Shown piece after piece: positions 32,464-41,676 of a stretch of DNA of 64,000 nucleotides; the first letter of the stretch is position 1, and every line of letters begins with the position of its first letter. The DNA is from Salegentibacter tibetensis (GTDB lineage Bacteria; Bacteroidota; Bacteroidia; Flavobacteriales; Flavobacteriaceae), in contig NZ_JAIQZA010000002.1 of the NCBI RefSeq assembly GCF_020164485.1, positions 62,001-126,000 on the forward strand, written 5' to 3'. The translations under genes and the position numbers were made by a program. The notes under the pieces are model-generated. The model made no database searches. It was not told the DNA's origin and saw nothing but the letters and a program-made list of their open reading frames with translations.

Positions 32464-33611
32464 TGATAGAGCAGGCCAAAAGGTTGAACCACGTAAAAGA
32501 GTACTACTTTTCTTCAAAATTGAAGGAAGTGCGTGCAATGGCAGCTGCCGGGAAAGATATTATTAACCTTGGCATTGGTAGCCCGGATTTGCCGCCACCG
32601 CCACAAGTGATTTCGGCTTTAAATGAAGCTTTGGTAAACACCGGGGCGCACCAATATCAGCCATATAAAGGTACCGCCGATTTTAGGAATGCTATAGCCG
32701 AATTTTATCAAAATCATTACCAGGTTGCCCTCGATGCCGAGACTGAAATTCTGCCACTTATGGGTAGCAAAGAGGGGATCACGCATATTTCTATGGCTTT
32801 TTTAAATGAAGGCGATGAGGTGCTTATTCCAAATCCCGGCTATCCAACCTATTCTTCGGTTACCGAATTGGTGGGTGCTAAAGCGGTTTACTACGACTTA
32901 AATGCCGAAGGAAACTGGTTGCCGAATTTAGAAGAACTGGCTAAAAAAGATTTGAGTAAGGTGAAGTTAATGTGGGTTAACTATCCGCATATGCCTACCG
33001 GCGCTTCGGCAAATGATAGTCTTTTTGAAGAACTGGTAGCTTTTGCCAAAGCACATAAAATTTTGATCGTAAACGATAATCCGTATAGTTTTATTTTAAA
33101 CGAGCATCCTAAAAGTATTTTAAAAGCTGAAGGTGCTAAAGACATGGTTTTGGAACTGAATTCTTTAAGCAAAAGCTTTAATATGGCAGGTTGGCGAATA
33201 GGAATGCTCTGCGGAAGCGAGAAAAACCTGAACACTGTACTGAAAGTAAAAACCAATATGGATAGCGGGATGTTTTATCCGCTTCAGGCCGGAGCAGCTG
33301 CTGCTTTAAGATTAAACGGAGATTGGTTTTCTGCTCAAAATGAAATTTATCACAGCCGAAAAGAAAAAGTGCTGGAACTAGCTGAAGCTTTGCAATGCGA
33401 ACCCGAAAAAGACCAAACCGGGATGTTTGTTTGGGCAAAGGTTCCGAAGGGAACAAATGCAGAAGCTTTTGTAGATTTTTTACTTAATAAATACCACATT
33501 TTTACCGCTCCGGGATTTATTTTTGGAAGTAACGGGAAAGGTTATATTCGGTTTTCACTTTGTGCAACCGAAGAAAATATTAACAGGGCTATAAAAAGAG
33601 TTACCTCATGA
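32463..33611 (+). CDS. Class I/II aminotransferase, probably aromatic amino acid aminotransferase
   Basis: A 382-residue fold-type I PLP enzyme. The PLP lysine lies in NSLSKSFNMAGWRIG, with NPGYPTYSS and VNYPHMPTGA upstream. The position between pheA and tyrA, with start/stop overlaps on both sides (pheA stop overlaps its ATG; tyrA ATG lies inside its end), makes transamination of phenylpyruvate or hydroxyphenylpyruvate the likely role. Prephenate or aspartate specificity cannot be excluded. Confidence 0.9.
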   Translation: MIEQAKRLNHVKEYYFSSKLKEVRAMAAAGKDIINLGIGSPDLPPPPQVISALNEALVNTGAHQYQPYKGTADFRNAIAEFYQNHYQVALDAETEILPLMGSKEGITHISMAFLNEGDEVLIPNPGYPTYSSVTELVGAKAVYYDLNAEGNWLPNLEELAKKDLSKVKLMWVNYPHMPTGASANDSLFEELVAFAKAHKILIVNDNPYSFILNEHPKSILKAEGAKDMVLELNSLSKSFNMAGWRIGMLCGSEKNLNTVLKVKTNMDSGMFYPLQAGAAAALRLNGDWFSAQNEIYHSRKEKVLELAEALQCEPEKDQTGMFVWAKVPKGTNAEAFVDFLLNKYHIFTAPGFIFGSNGKGYIRFSLCATEENINRAIKRVTS

Positions 33612-34456
33612 AAGTTCAAATAATAGGAATAGGACTTATAGGCGGTTCGTTTGCGCTGGATATCAAATCGGCTTTTCCCGAAGCGGAAATCTACGGGAGC
33701 GATGCTGATGAAAAGAATTTGAAGAAGGCGCAGGAACTTGGGATTATAGATCACCCGGCGAAAATTGAAGATGTTGAGCACGCTGATGTTGTTTTGGTGG
33801 CAGTTCCGGTAGATGTTGCGAATAAAGTAGTGACAGAAGTTTTAGACCTGGTTAAGGAAAATACCCTGGTTTTTGATGCCGGTTCTACAAAATCGAGACT
33901 TTGTAAAGAAATTGCAAATCATAAAAACCGGAGAAATTTTTTAGCGGCTCATCCTATTGCAGGAACCGAATTTTCCGGCCCTGAAGCAGCGATCCCTAAT
34001 TTGTACAGGGATAAAACAAATATTATCTGTGAAGTAGAAAAAACAGCATTTAAACTTCAGGAAAGGGCGCTGGATATTTTTCAAAAACTGGGAATGCGCA
34101 TCAGGTATATGGATCCTGTTTCTCACGACAGGCATATTGCTTATGTTTCGCATTTATCGCATATAAGTTCCTTTATGCTAGGAAAAACAGTGCTGGAAAA
34201 AGAACGTAACGAGCGGGATATTTTCGATCTGGCGGGCAGTGGATTTGCTTCCACAGTAAGGCTTGCCAAAAGTTCGCCGGCAATGTGGTCGCCCATTTTT
34301 CAGGAGAATAAAGAGAATGTGCTGGAGACTTTAAATGAATACATCAATAACCTTACGCATTTTAAAGAATTGCTGGAAAAAGACGATTTTCAGGAGGTAT
34401 ATAACGAAATGCAACGCACCAATCATATCAAATCAATTTTAAACGGAATAAACTAA
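33608..34456 (+). CDS. tyrA: Prephenate dehydrogenase
   Basis: A 282-residue NAD(P)-dependent enzyme leading to hydroxyphenylpyruvate and tyrosine. The nucleotide motif is IIGIGLIGGSFALDI at the very N terminus. AAHPIAGTEFSGPEAA carries the catalytic His region, and HIAYVSHLSHISSF is the second conserved patch. There is no chorismate mutase or ACT domain. It overlaps the aminotransferase gene by 4 bp. Confidence 0.95.
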   Translation: MKVQIIGIGLIGGSFALDIKSAFPEAEIYGSDADEKNLKKAQELGIIDHPAKIEDVEHADVVLVAVPVDVANKVVTEVLDLVKENTLVFDAGSTKSRLCKEIANHKNRRNFLAAHPIAGTEFSGPEAAIPNLYRDKTNIICEVEKTAFKLQERALDIFQKLGMRIRYMDPVSHDRHIAYVSHLSHISSFMLGKTVLEKERNERDIFDLAGSGFASTVRLAKSSPAMWSPIFQENKENVLETLNEYINNLTHFKELLEKDDFQEVYNEMQRTNHIKSILNGIN

Positions 34457-34479
34457 AAATTAGGATTAAATTTTAAATT

Positions 34480-35562
34480 ATGGAAAACAAGAAAGAACTA
34501 AGAAACTGGCTGGACGATTTTGGATTAGATCATCCACTGGTAATCGCAGGCCCCTGTAGCGCTGAAACCGAAGAGCAGGTTTTAAAGATCGCTCATCAAT
34601 TAAAAGATACAGACGCCACGGTTTTACGTGCCGGAATCTGGAAACCAAGAACAAGACCCGGAAATTTTGAAGGTGTTGGTGCGCTTGGTTTAAAATGGTT
34701 GAAAAAAGCCAAAGAAGAAACCGGGATGTTGACCACTACTGAAGTCGCGAATGCGAACCACGTAGACCTTGCTATGGAAAATGATGTTGATATTCTTTGG
34801 ATTGGTGCCAGAACTACGGTTTCACCGTTTATCGTTCAGGATATTGCTGATGCACTTAAAGGAACTGACAAAACGGTATTGGTTAAAAACCCGGTAAATC
34901 CAGATCTTTCCCTTTGGTTAGGTGCGGTAGAAAGATTTCATACTGCCGATATCAAAAATTTAGGAGTGATTCACCGTGGATTTTCAGCTTACGAAAAGAC
35001 CAAATACAGGAATAACCCTGAATGGCAAATCGCAATTGAGCTTCAGAATAAATTCCCGGATCTTCCGCTAATTTTAGATCCTTCGCATATCGCGGGACGT
35101 AGGGATATTATTTTTGATCTTTGCCAAACAGCCTTAGACCTCAATTACGACGGCCTTATGGTTGAGACCCACCACACTCCTGATGATGCCTGGAGTGATG
35201 CAGCACAGCAAATCACCCCCGCAGCACTTGTTCAGATTATGAAAGATTTGAAGATTAGAAAAGAGGTTTCAGAAAGTGAAGATTTTAAGAATAAATTGAA
35301 CACTTTAAGAGCTAAAATTGACGTAGCCGATAACCAATTGATCGACCTGCTTTCAAAAAGAATGAAAATTTCAGATGAAATTGGTAGGGTGAAAAAATCA
35401 CAGAACGTTTCGGTTTTACAAACTAAAAGATGGAACGAAATTCTTGGAAATATGGTTCTGGAAGGAGAACAACACGGCTTAAGCGAAGAATTTATTCTGC
35501 GTTTATTCAAAGCGGTTCACCAGGAATCCATTAACCACCAGGAAAAAATTATGAAAGCATAA
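34480..35562 (+). CDS. Bifunctional DAHP synthase/chorismate mutase
   Basis: A 360-residue fusion. Residues 1-265 are a class I 3-deoxy-7-phosphoheptulonate synthase of the KDO8PS-like type (VIAGPCSAETEEQV, LILDPSHIAGRRD, VETHHTPDDA). Residues about 270-355 are an AroQ-type chorismate mutase (LRAKIDVADNQLIDLLSKRM, then KWNEIL-like RWNEIL). It performs the first step of the shikimate pathway and the branch step to prephenate. The mutase domain probably mediates feedback inhibition. It is the last gene of the leader-controlled operon. Confidence 0.94.
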   Translation: MENKKELRNWLDDFGLDHPLVIAGPCSAETEEQVLKIAHQLKDTDATVLRAGIWKPRTRPGNFEGVGALGLKWLKKAKEETGMLTTTEVANANHVDLAMENDVDILWIGARTTVSPFIVQDIADALKGTDKTVLVKNPVNPDLSLWLGAVERFHTADIKNLGVIHRGFSAYEKTKYRNNPEWQIAIELQNKFPDLPLILDPSHIAGRRDIIFDLCQTALDLNYDGLMVETHHTPDDAWSDAAQQITPAALVQIMKDLKIRKEVSESEDFKNKLNTLRAKIDVADNQLIDLLSKRMKISDEIGRVKKSQNVSVLQTKRWNEILGNMVLEGEQHGLSEEFILRLFKAVHQESINHQEKIMKA

Positions 35563-35629
35563 TAAGCCTTGTTTTTCATGATTTTTGGTTTAAAAGCGAG
35601 TAGTGAATGCTGCATTTGCTATTTTAGCA

Positions 35630-35767
35630 AAGTGGCTGTTTGGAGATTAATTAATGGACGTCATCCTGAATTTATTTCAGGATCTAATATATAGACAACC
35701 TAGATCCTGAAACGAGTTCAGGATGACGAATAGATGACGAAATAAATTTTTTTTCAAACAGCCGCTT
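35630..35767. repeat. Nested inverted-repeat element
   Basis: Outer arms aagtggctgtttg (35630-35642) and caaacagccgctt (35755-35767) enclose inner arms cgtcatcctgaa (35659-35670) and ttcaggatgacg (35717-35728). An element with similar outer arms (taaggctgt/acagcctta) lies at 42652-42761. It is a typical dispersed flavobacterial intergenic element and fills the gap between the aromatic operon and rsgA. Confidence 0.75.
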
Positions 35768-35784
35768 AAAAAACCATAATGTGA

Positions 35785-36735
35785 ATGAAAGGAACCGTTT
35801 ATAAATCTACCGGAAGCTGGTACCAGGTGAAAAGTGAAGCCGGAAAGTTTTACGATTGCCGTATTAAAGGAAAATTCCGGATTAAAGGTATTAAAAGCAC
35901 CAACCCGGTTGCAGTGGGTGACCGCGTGGAATTTGATATTGAAGACAAGGAAGGTGCAGAGCAGGGAGTGATCAAGAAGATCGATAAGCGCGAAAACTAC
36001 ATTATTCGTAAATCGGTTAACCTTTCTAAGCAAACCCATATTATTGCAGCCAATATAGACCAGGTTTTTTTACTTATCACACTAAATAATCCGCCTACAC
36101 TTACCACTTTTATAGACCGATTTCTGGTTACTGCGGAAGCTTATCACGTGAAAGCGGTTTTACTTTTTAATAAGGTAGATACCTATAACGAAGATGAGCT
36201 GGTAGAGATTAAATATCTTGCAGCTATATACAGAAATGCAGGATATGATTGTATAGGAATTTCTGCCACCACCGGAAAAAATGTAGATAAGGTGAAGGAA
36301 ATGATGCTGGGCAAAACCAGTATGTTTGCCGGCCATAGCGGTACCGGAAAATCTACTTTGATCAATGCAATTGAACCCGGTTTAAATTTAAAAACTTCCC
36401 AAATTTCTGAACAGCATAAACAAGGCCAACATACCACCACTTTTGCTGAAATGTTCGACCTTAATTTTGATGCCAGAATAATTGATACCCCCGGAATTAA
36501 AGGTTTTGGCGTGGTAGAAATAGAAAAGGAAGAGTTGGGAAATTATTTCCCTGAGTTTTTTAAGATGAAGCAGGATTGCAAATTTCATAATTGTCTGCAC
36601 CTGGAAGAGCCGCAATGCGCGGTAAAAGATGCGTTGGAAGATGGCGAGATCGCCTGGAGCCGTTATAAAAGTTATTTGCAGATTTTAGAAGGAGAAGAAG
36701 ACAATTACAGGACAGATATTTATCCAAAAAAATGA
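35785..36735 (+). CDS. rsgA: Ribosome small subunit-dependent GTPase A
   Basis: A 316-residue circularly permuted GTPase acting in late 30S maturation. The OB-fold start MKGTVYKSTGSWYQVKSEAG is followed by the permuted motifs: G4 VLLFNKVDTY, then G1 FAGHSGTGKSTLINAI, then G3 IIDTPGIKGFG. The C-terminal zinc knuckle is CKFHNCLHLEEPQCAV. It is followed by dtd with a 4-bp overlap. Confidence 0.96.
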   Translation: MKGTVYKSTGSWYQVKSEAGKFYDCRIKGKFRIKGIKSTNPVAVGDRVEFDIEDKEGAEQGVIKKIDKRENYIIRKSVNLSKQTHIIAANIDQVFLLITLNNPPTLTTFIDRFLVTAEAYHVKAVLLFNKVDTYNEDELVEIKYLAAIYRNAGYDCIGISATTGKNVDKVKEMMLGKTSMFAGHSGTGKSTLINAIEPGLNLKTSQISEQHKQGQHTTTFAEMFDLNFDARIIDTPGIKGFGVVEIEKEELGNYFPEFFKMKQDCKFHNCLHLEEPQCAVKDALEDGEIAWSRYKSYLQILEGEEDNYRTDIYPKK

Positions 36736-37184
36736 GAGTAGTTTTACAGCGGGTTTCTAAAGCTTCAGTACAAATAAACCACGAAATTAATGCTGTAATG
36801 CGTACCGGTTTATTGATTTTATTGGGCATCGAGAATGAGGATGATCAGGAAGATATAGATTGGCTCTGCAATAAAATTGTAAAAATTCGCATTTTTAATG
36901 ATGAAAATGACGCGATGAACCTTTCCTTATTAGATGTGAACGGTGACGCCATAGTGGTTAGTCAATTTACCTTACACGCTTCCACCAAAAAGGGAAATAG
37001 GCCTAGTTTTATAAAAGCTGCAAAACCTGATGTTGCGGTTCCACTTTACGAGAAATTCGTCGAAAAACTGGAAGAAACTTTAGGAAAGCCGGTAGGAACC
37101 GGAGAATTTGGTGCCGATATGAAGGTGGAGCTACTCAATGATGGGCCGGTGACAATTATTATAGATTCAAAACAAAGGGAATAA
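36732..37184 (+). CDS. dtd: D-aminoacyl-tRNA deacylase
   Basis: A 150-residue proofreading enzyme that removes D-amino acids and Gly from tRNA. The start MRVVLQRVSKASVQI, the catalytic SQFTLHAST motif and the cross-subunit TGEFGADMKVELLNDGPVT motif are all present. Its length is standard. Confidence 0.96.
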   Translation: MRVVLQRVSKASVQINHEINAVMRTGLLILLGIENEDDQEDIDWLCNKIVKIRIFNDENDAMNLSLLDVNGDAIVVSQFTLHASTKKGNRPSFIKAAKPDVAVPLYEKFVEKLEETLGKPVGTGEFGADMKVELLNDGPVTIIIDSKQRE

Positions 37185-37186
37185 AA

Positions 37187-37513
37187 ATGAACATAGAAAA
37201 CGCTCAAAAGGCTGTAGACGATTGGATAAAAGAACATGGAGTTCGTTATTTTAATGAGCTTACCAATATGGCGCAACTTACCGAAGAAGTAGGCGAGGTT
37301 GCCAGGATAATTGCACGCCGGTATGGGGAACAAAGCGAAAAAGAATCAGATAAAGAAAAGGATTTGGGAGAAGAGCTGGCAGATGTGATGTTTGTGGTGC
37401 TGTGTCTTGCTAACCAAACCGGGGTTGATCTTCAGGAAGCTTTTGATAAAAAGCTGGATATAAAAACAAAAAGAGATCACGACAGGCATCATAATAACGA
37501 AAAGTTAAAATAA
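37187..37513 (+). CDS. MazG-like nucleotide pyrophosphohydrolase
   Basis: A 108-residue all-alpha NTP pyrophosphohydrolase. The metal-binding ELTNMAQLTEEVGEVAR (ExxE) and ELADVMFVVLCLAN (ExxD) motifs are intact. It probably removes non-canonical nucleotides. It lies 2 bp after dtd and shares a base with the next ORF, so it is co-transcribed. Confidence 0.9.
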   Translation: MNIENAQKAVDDWIKEHGVRYFNELTNMAQLTEEVGEVARIIARRYGEQSEKESDKEKDLGEELADVMFVVLCLANQTGVDLQEAFDKKLDIKTKRDHDRHHNNEKLK

Positions 37514-37776
37514 TGAAGTTCAAAGAGATGATTTCGCAAAGAGCCTTCTGGAAATCGGTTTTATTCCTTGGCATTGGCTTCCTGATTGTATATGATGTTG
37601 TAAGTATGCTGTTTGAATACGGCGGATTTCATTTTAAAGCCTTTTTTACTGAACGTACAGAAGATGGGAAGTTATTTCGCTTTATTGCGGGACAACTACT
37701 TGCCGCTTTTGCTTATGGTTTTATTATTGCGTTTGGGCAGTTTAGAGGAAAACAAAAGAGAGATGCTAAAAATTAA
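37513..37776 (+). CDS. Small two-helix membrane protein, unknown function
   Basis: An 87-residue protein with hydrophobic helices at about 15-35 (VLFLGIGFLIVYDVVSML) and 60-77 (LLAAFAYGFIIAFGQF), then a basic tail. I do not recognise a family. It is co-transcribed between the MazG-like gene and aroA. Confidence 0.75.
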   Translation: MKFKEMISQRAFWKSVLFLGIGFLIVYDVVSMLFEYGGFHFKAFFTERTEDGKLFRFIAGQLLAAFAYGFIIAFGQFRGKQKRDAKN

Positions 37777-37788
37777 TATAGCAAATTA

Positions 37789-39018
37789 ATGAATTTAAAG
37801 ATTTCAAATACCAAAAAGCATCTGGCCGGAAATATTAAAATTACCGGCTCTAAAAGTGAATCCAATCGCTTACTGATTTTGCAGGCTTTATATCCAGATT
37901 TAAAAATCAGTAACCTTTCTAATAGTGACGATACCCATTATTTGCAAAAAGCCCTGCAAAGTGATGAGGAATTAGTAGATATCCATCACGCCGGGACGGC
38001 AATGCGATTTTTAACAGCTTATTTTTCGGCTCAAGAAGGCCGGGAAGTGGTTTTAACCGGAAGTAAAAGAATGACCGAGCGTCCTGTTAAACTTTTGGTA
38101 GATGCGCTAACACAAATGGGAGCCGATATTTCTTACGAACAGAACGATGGCTACCCACCAATAAGAATTAAAGGAAAAAAGCTTATCGCTAATCATGTTT
38201 CATTGCAAGCTAATATTAGCAGTCAGTATATTTCTGCATTAATGCTTATTGCACCTGCGCTGCCTAATGGACTCGAAATTAATCTGAAAGGACAAATTAC
38301 TTCTACGCCTTATATTAAAATGACTTTAGAGATCCTGCAACGCGCGGGAATTAAAGGAAATTTTGAAGGAAATACTATCAAAATTGAAGCTATTCCAGAA
38401 GTAGAAAGTCAAACTTTGGCGGTAGAATCAGATTGGAGTTCGGCTTCTTACTATTATAGTCTGGCCGCGATAAGCGAAACAGCCGATCTTAAATTAAGCA
38501 CGTATAGGAAAACCAGTTTGCAGGGAGACTCCTGCCTGGCTGAAATCTATAAGCAATTTGGGGTGAGTACTAAATTTGAAGGAGATCATATTATCCTTGA
38601 GAAGCGTCCTGGTAGTAAACCAAAACATATTGAAGAAAACCTTCAAAATTCACCTGATATCGCCCAGACCATAGCGGTTACTTGTTTGGCTTTAAATGTA
38701 CCTTGCCATTTAACCGGCTTGCACACCTTGAAAATTAAGGAGACCGATAGATTGGAAGCTTTAAAAACCGAAATTGAAAAATTTGGTAGTAAGGTAAAAG
38801 TCACTCAAAACAGCCTGAAGCTTCTTCCGCAGAAAGATTTTGCAGAAAATGTTTCAGTAGGAACTTATAACGATCACCGTATGGCGATGGCTTTCGCACC
38901 ACTGGGACTTAAAATTCCTTTTGAAATTGAAGATGCAGAAGTGGTTTCAAAATCCTATCCTGGCTTTTGGGAAGATTTTGAAAAACTCAGTTTCGAGATT
39001 GAAAAAACTTCAATTTAA
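37789..39018 (+). CDS. aroA: 3-phosphoshikimate 1-carboxyvinyltransferase (EPSP synthase)
   Basis: A 409-residue shikimate-pathway enzyme. The motifs ITGSKSESNRLLILQAL, HAGTAMRFLTAYFS (with Thr-Ala-Met-Arg), ISSQYISALMLIAPAL, IKETDRLEAL and GTYNDHRMAMAFAPL are all present. It is somewhat shorter than the E. coli enzyme, as is usual in Bacteroidota. It serves the same pathway as the leader-controlled aromatic operon 2 kb upstream but is not in it. Confidence 0.95.
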   Translation: MNLKISNTKKHLAGNIKITGSKSESNRLLILQALYPDLKISNLSNSDDTHYLQKALQSDEELVDIHHAGTAMRFLTAYFSAQEGREVVLTGSKRMTERPVKLLVDALTQMGADISYEQNDGYPPIRIKGKKLIANHVSLQANISSQYISALMLIAPALPNGLEINLKGQITSTPYIKMTLEILQRAGIKGNFEGNTIKIEAIPEVESQTLAVESDWSSASYYYSLAAISETADLKLSTYRKTSLQGDSCLAEIYKQFGVSTKFEGDHIILEKRPGSKPKHIEENLQNSPDIAQTIAVTCLALNVPCHLTGLHTLKIKETDRLEALKTEIEKFGSKVKVTQNSLKLLPQKDFAENVSVGTYNDHRMAMAFAPLGLKIPFEIEDAEVVSKSYPGFWEDFEKLSFEIEKTSI

Positions 39019-39071
39019 AAGCTTTTTTTAAATAAACCGTTAAATACTTGACAACCCCTACCTTGAGATTG

Positions 39072-39079
39072 TATATTTG
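39072..39079 (+). promoter_or_regulatory. TAnnTTTG promoter element of queA
   Basis: TATATTTG is a perfect -7 box, with cttgaca as a possible -33 region at about 39047. The ATG lies 20 bp further on. Confidence 0.65.
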
Positions 39080-39099
39080 CGGCTTCTAAAAATGCAATT

Positions 39100-40155
39100 A
39101 TGGGAATGAAACTTTCACACTTCAATTTTGAGCTTCCGGATGAACTTCTGGCAGAGTACCCTTCAGAGAACAGGGACGAAGCCAGGCTTATGGTTCTTAA
39201 CCGAAAAGAACAAACAATTGAACATAAACAATTTAAAGATATTCTTGATTACTTCGAGCCTGAAGATGTTATGGTATTGAACAATACCAAAGTATTTCCG
39301 GCACGTTTATATGGTAATAAAGAAAAAACCGGTGCGAGAATCGAAGTATTTCTTTTAAGAGAGTTAAATCCTGAAACAAAACTTTGGGATGTTCTTGTAG
39401 ATCCTGCAAGAAAAATTAGAATCGGGAATAAACTTTATTTTGGGGATGACGAAAGTTTAGTGGCTGAAGTTATAGATAACACTACTTCTCGGGGAAGAAC
39501 CCTTCGTTTTCTTTACGACGGTTCTTACGAAGATTTCAGAAAGAAACTTAAGGAACTTGGGGAAACCCCGCTTCCAAAATATATAAAGCGTGATGTGGAA
39601 CCTGAAGATCAGGAACGTTACCAAACAATATACGCGAAAGAAGAAGGAGCTGTAGCGGCACCAACTGCCGGACTTCACTTTTCTAAGCACCTTTTAAAGC
39701 GTTTGGAAATAAAAGGAGTAGATTTTGCTGAAGTTACCCTTCACGTTGGTTTGGGAACTTTTAGCCCGGTTGAGGTAGAAGATCTTAGCAAACATAAAAT
39801 GGACAGCGAAGAAGCTTTTATTGAAAAGAAAGCTACCCAAACTATAAACAAAGCAAAACTGGAAAACAGACGTGTTTGTGCCGTAGGTACAACCGTAATG
39901 CGTGTGTTGGAAAGCGCGGTTTCTTCAAACCATACTTTAAACGAATTTGGTGGGTGGACCAATAAATTTATCTTTCCTCCTTACGATTTTAGTATTGCGA
40001 ATTGTATGGTGACTAATTTCCATACGCCGAAATCTACGCTTCTTATGATGATCTCGGCTTTTGCCGGTCACGATTTTATGAAGCGTGCTTACGAAGAAGC
40101 GGTAAAGGAAAAATATCGTTTCTATACTTATGGAGATGCGATGTTGATCATCTAA
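39100..40155 (+). CDS. queA: S-adenosylmethionine:tRNA ribosyltransferase-isomerase
   Basis: A 351-residue queuosine-pathway enzyme that transfers ribose from SAM to preQ1 in tRNA. The start is [20 protein letters not shown]; the second Met at 39106 is equally plausible. [28 protein letters not shown] and [18 protein letters not shown] are diagnostic. It is a monocistronic unit with its own promoter and terminator. Confidence 0.96.
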   Translation: MGMKLSHFNFELPDELLAEYPSENRDEARLMVLNRKEQTIEHKQFKDILDYFEPEDVMVLNNTKVFPARLYGNKEKTGARIEVFLLRELNPETKLWDVLVDPARKIRIGNKLYFGDDESLVAEVIDNTTSRGRTLRFLYDGSYEDFRKKLKELGETPLPKYIKRDVEPEDQERYQTIYAKEEGAVAAPTAGLHFSKHLLKRLEIKGVDFAEVTLHVGLGTFSPVEVEDLSKHKMDSEEAFIEKKATQTINKAKLENRRVCAVGTTVMRVLESAVSSNHTLNEFGGWTNKFIFPPYDFSIANCMVTNFHTPKSTLLMMISAFAGHDFMKRAYEEAVKEKYRFYTYGDAMLII

Positions 40156-40176
40156 TTCCAAAAAGTTTTAAATTAT

Positions 40177-40216
40177 AAAAGCCACAACTTATAAAAATAG
40201 GTTGTGGCTTTTTTAT
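40177..40216 (+). terminator. Terminator after queA
   Basis: aaaagccacaac (40177-40188) pairs with gttgtggctttt (40201-40212) over 12 bp, followed by a T run. Confidence 0.9.
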
Positions 40217-40440
40217 TGTGATATTGCTTTAGAACAGAAGCTACTCCTGTAAGGCTTAGAAACCTTGTAGGTTTATTTAATTCACATACCTGCGAGGTAT
40301 AAAAAAACCTCGCAGGAAGATAGGTATGTTAAGGGTAAATTTATTAAGTTCCGAAAAATGAAACATTAATTTTGCTTAGCGCCAGAAATTCAAGAACCTC
40401 GGGGAATTAAACCCTCAATGGGGGGATTAAAACACTTAGC
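40217..40440. repeat. Intergenic repeats between queA and rlmN
   Basis: This gene-free stretch holds two elements. One is a palindrome cctgcgaggt/acctcgcagg (40289-40316) of the same family as those at 16760 and 62826. The other is the sequence aagaacctcggggaattaaa with ccctcaatg after it (40392-40420). That matches the flanks of the repeat at 45504-45592 but lacks its internal 80 bp. Confidence 0.6.
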
Positions 40441-40473
40441 TTCAGCTTAACTTAAAAATCCTTTAATTCTTCA

Positions 40474-40481
40474 TACTTTTG
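40474..40481 (+). promoter_or_regulatory. TAnnTTTG promoter of rlmN, nearly leaderless
   Basis: TACTTTTG ends 4 nt before the rlmN start codon GTG (40486). The mRNA should therefore begin at or within a few bases of the start codon. Confidence 0.6.
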
Positions 40482-40485
40482 CAGC

Positions 40486-41529
40486 GTGAAAAATAAGAAG
40501 AAAGACATACGGGCACTTACCAAAGTACAACTACAGGAATTTTTTGTAGCCAATGGCGATAAATCTTTCCGCGGAAGTCAGGTATACGAATGGCTTTGGA
40601 ATAAAGGCGCGCACAGTTTTGATGCGATGACCAACATTTCTAAAGCTACCCGTGAAATGCTGGACGAGAATTTTGTGATCAATCATATTCGGGTAGACCG
40701 GATGCAGCGCAGTAGCGATGGCACGATTAAAAATGCCGTGAAACTGCACGATCAACTCACGGTTGAATCGGTTTTGATTCCTACGGCTAGCAGGACGACG
40801 GCTTGTGTTTCCTCGCAGGTGGGCTGCAGTTTAGATTGCCAGTTTTGTGCCACCGCAAAATTAAAAAGAATGCGAAACCTGAATCCCGATGAGATTTACG
40901 ATCAGGTGGTTGCAATAGATAACGAAAGCCGTTTGTATTTTGACCGGCCGCTTAGCAATATCGTTTTTATGGGAATGGGTGAACCGCTTATGAACTATAA
41001 TAACGTGATGAAAGCGGTAGAAAAGATTACTTCACCCGAAGGTTTGGGGATGTCCCCAAAACGGATTACCATTTCTACTTCAGGTGTGCCAAAAATGATC
41101 AAGAAACTGGCCGATGATGAAGCCAAAATTAAACTTGCTGTTTCTCTTCACTCGGCAATAGACGAGGTGAGAACGCAAATAATGCCTTTTAATGAAACTT
41201 TTCCCTTAGCCGATCTTCGGGAAGCTTTGGAATACTGGTATTCTAAAACCAAAAGCCGAATCACTTACGAGTACATTGTGTGGAAAGATATTAACGATAC
41301 CCGCAAAGATGCCGAAGCCCTGGTACGATTTTGTAATTATGTGCCGTGTAAGGTGAATTTAATTGAATACAACCCTATAGACGACGGGAACTTCCAGCAA
41401 GCCTCTTCTAAGGCTACAGATATGTATCAGCAAATTTTGGAGCGCAACGGGATCACTGTTACCGTAAGGCGTTCCCGCGGAAAAGATATAGATGCTGCTT
41501 GTGGTCAGTTGGCTAATAAATCGGCTTAA
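40486..41529 (+). CDS. rlmN: Dual-specificity 23S rRNA/tRNA adenine-C2 methyltransferase
   Basis: A 347-residue radical SAM methyltransferase modifying A2503 of 23S rRNA and A37 of tRNA. The Fe-S motif CxxxCxxC is CSLDCQFC, followed by FMGMGEPLMNYNNVM, and the C-terminal catalytic Cys is in DAACGQLA. It starts with GTG (MKNKKKDIRALTK). The promoter lies directly against the start codon. Confidence 0.95.
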   Translation: MKNKKKDIRALTKVQLQEFFVANGDKSFRGSQVYEWLWNKGAHSFDAMTNISKATREMLDENFVINHIRVDRMQRSSDGTIKNAVKLHDQLTVESVLIPTASRTTACVSSQVGCSLDCQFCATAKLKRMRNLNPDEIYDQVVAIDNESRLYFDRPLSNIVFMGMGEPLMNYNNVMKAVEKITSPEGLGMSPKRITISTSGVPKMIKKLADDEAKIKLAVSLHSAIDEVRTQIMPFNETFPLADLREALEYWYSKTKSRITYEYIVWKDINDTRKDAEALVRFCNYVPCKVNLIEYNPIDDGNFQQASSKATDMYQQILERNGITVTVRRSRGKDIDAACGQLANKSA

Positions 41530-41660
41530 CTTCCCTCATTAAGGGTAATTCTATATGGCTTAACAGGAAGATTTAAAATTGTTTTTTATACTTGATTTGC
41601 TTGTCTTCAACTTCCTTATTTTGATAGAAAAACCACCGCTGAATATTCTCTATAAATAAT

Positions 41661-41668
41661 TATCTTTG
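41661..41668 (+). promoter_or_regulatory. TAnnTTTG promoter of the polyprenyl synthase gene, nearly leaderless
   Basis: TATCTTTG ends 8 nt before ATG 41677, so little or no 5' UTR is expected. Confidence 0.6.
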
Positions 41669-41676
41669 GTGGCTTA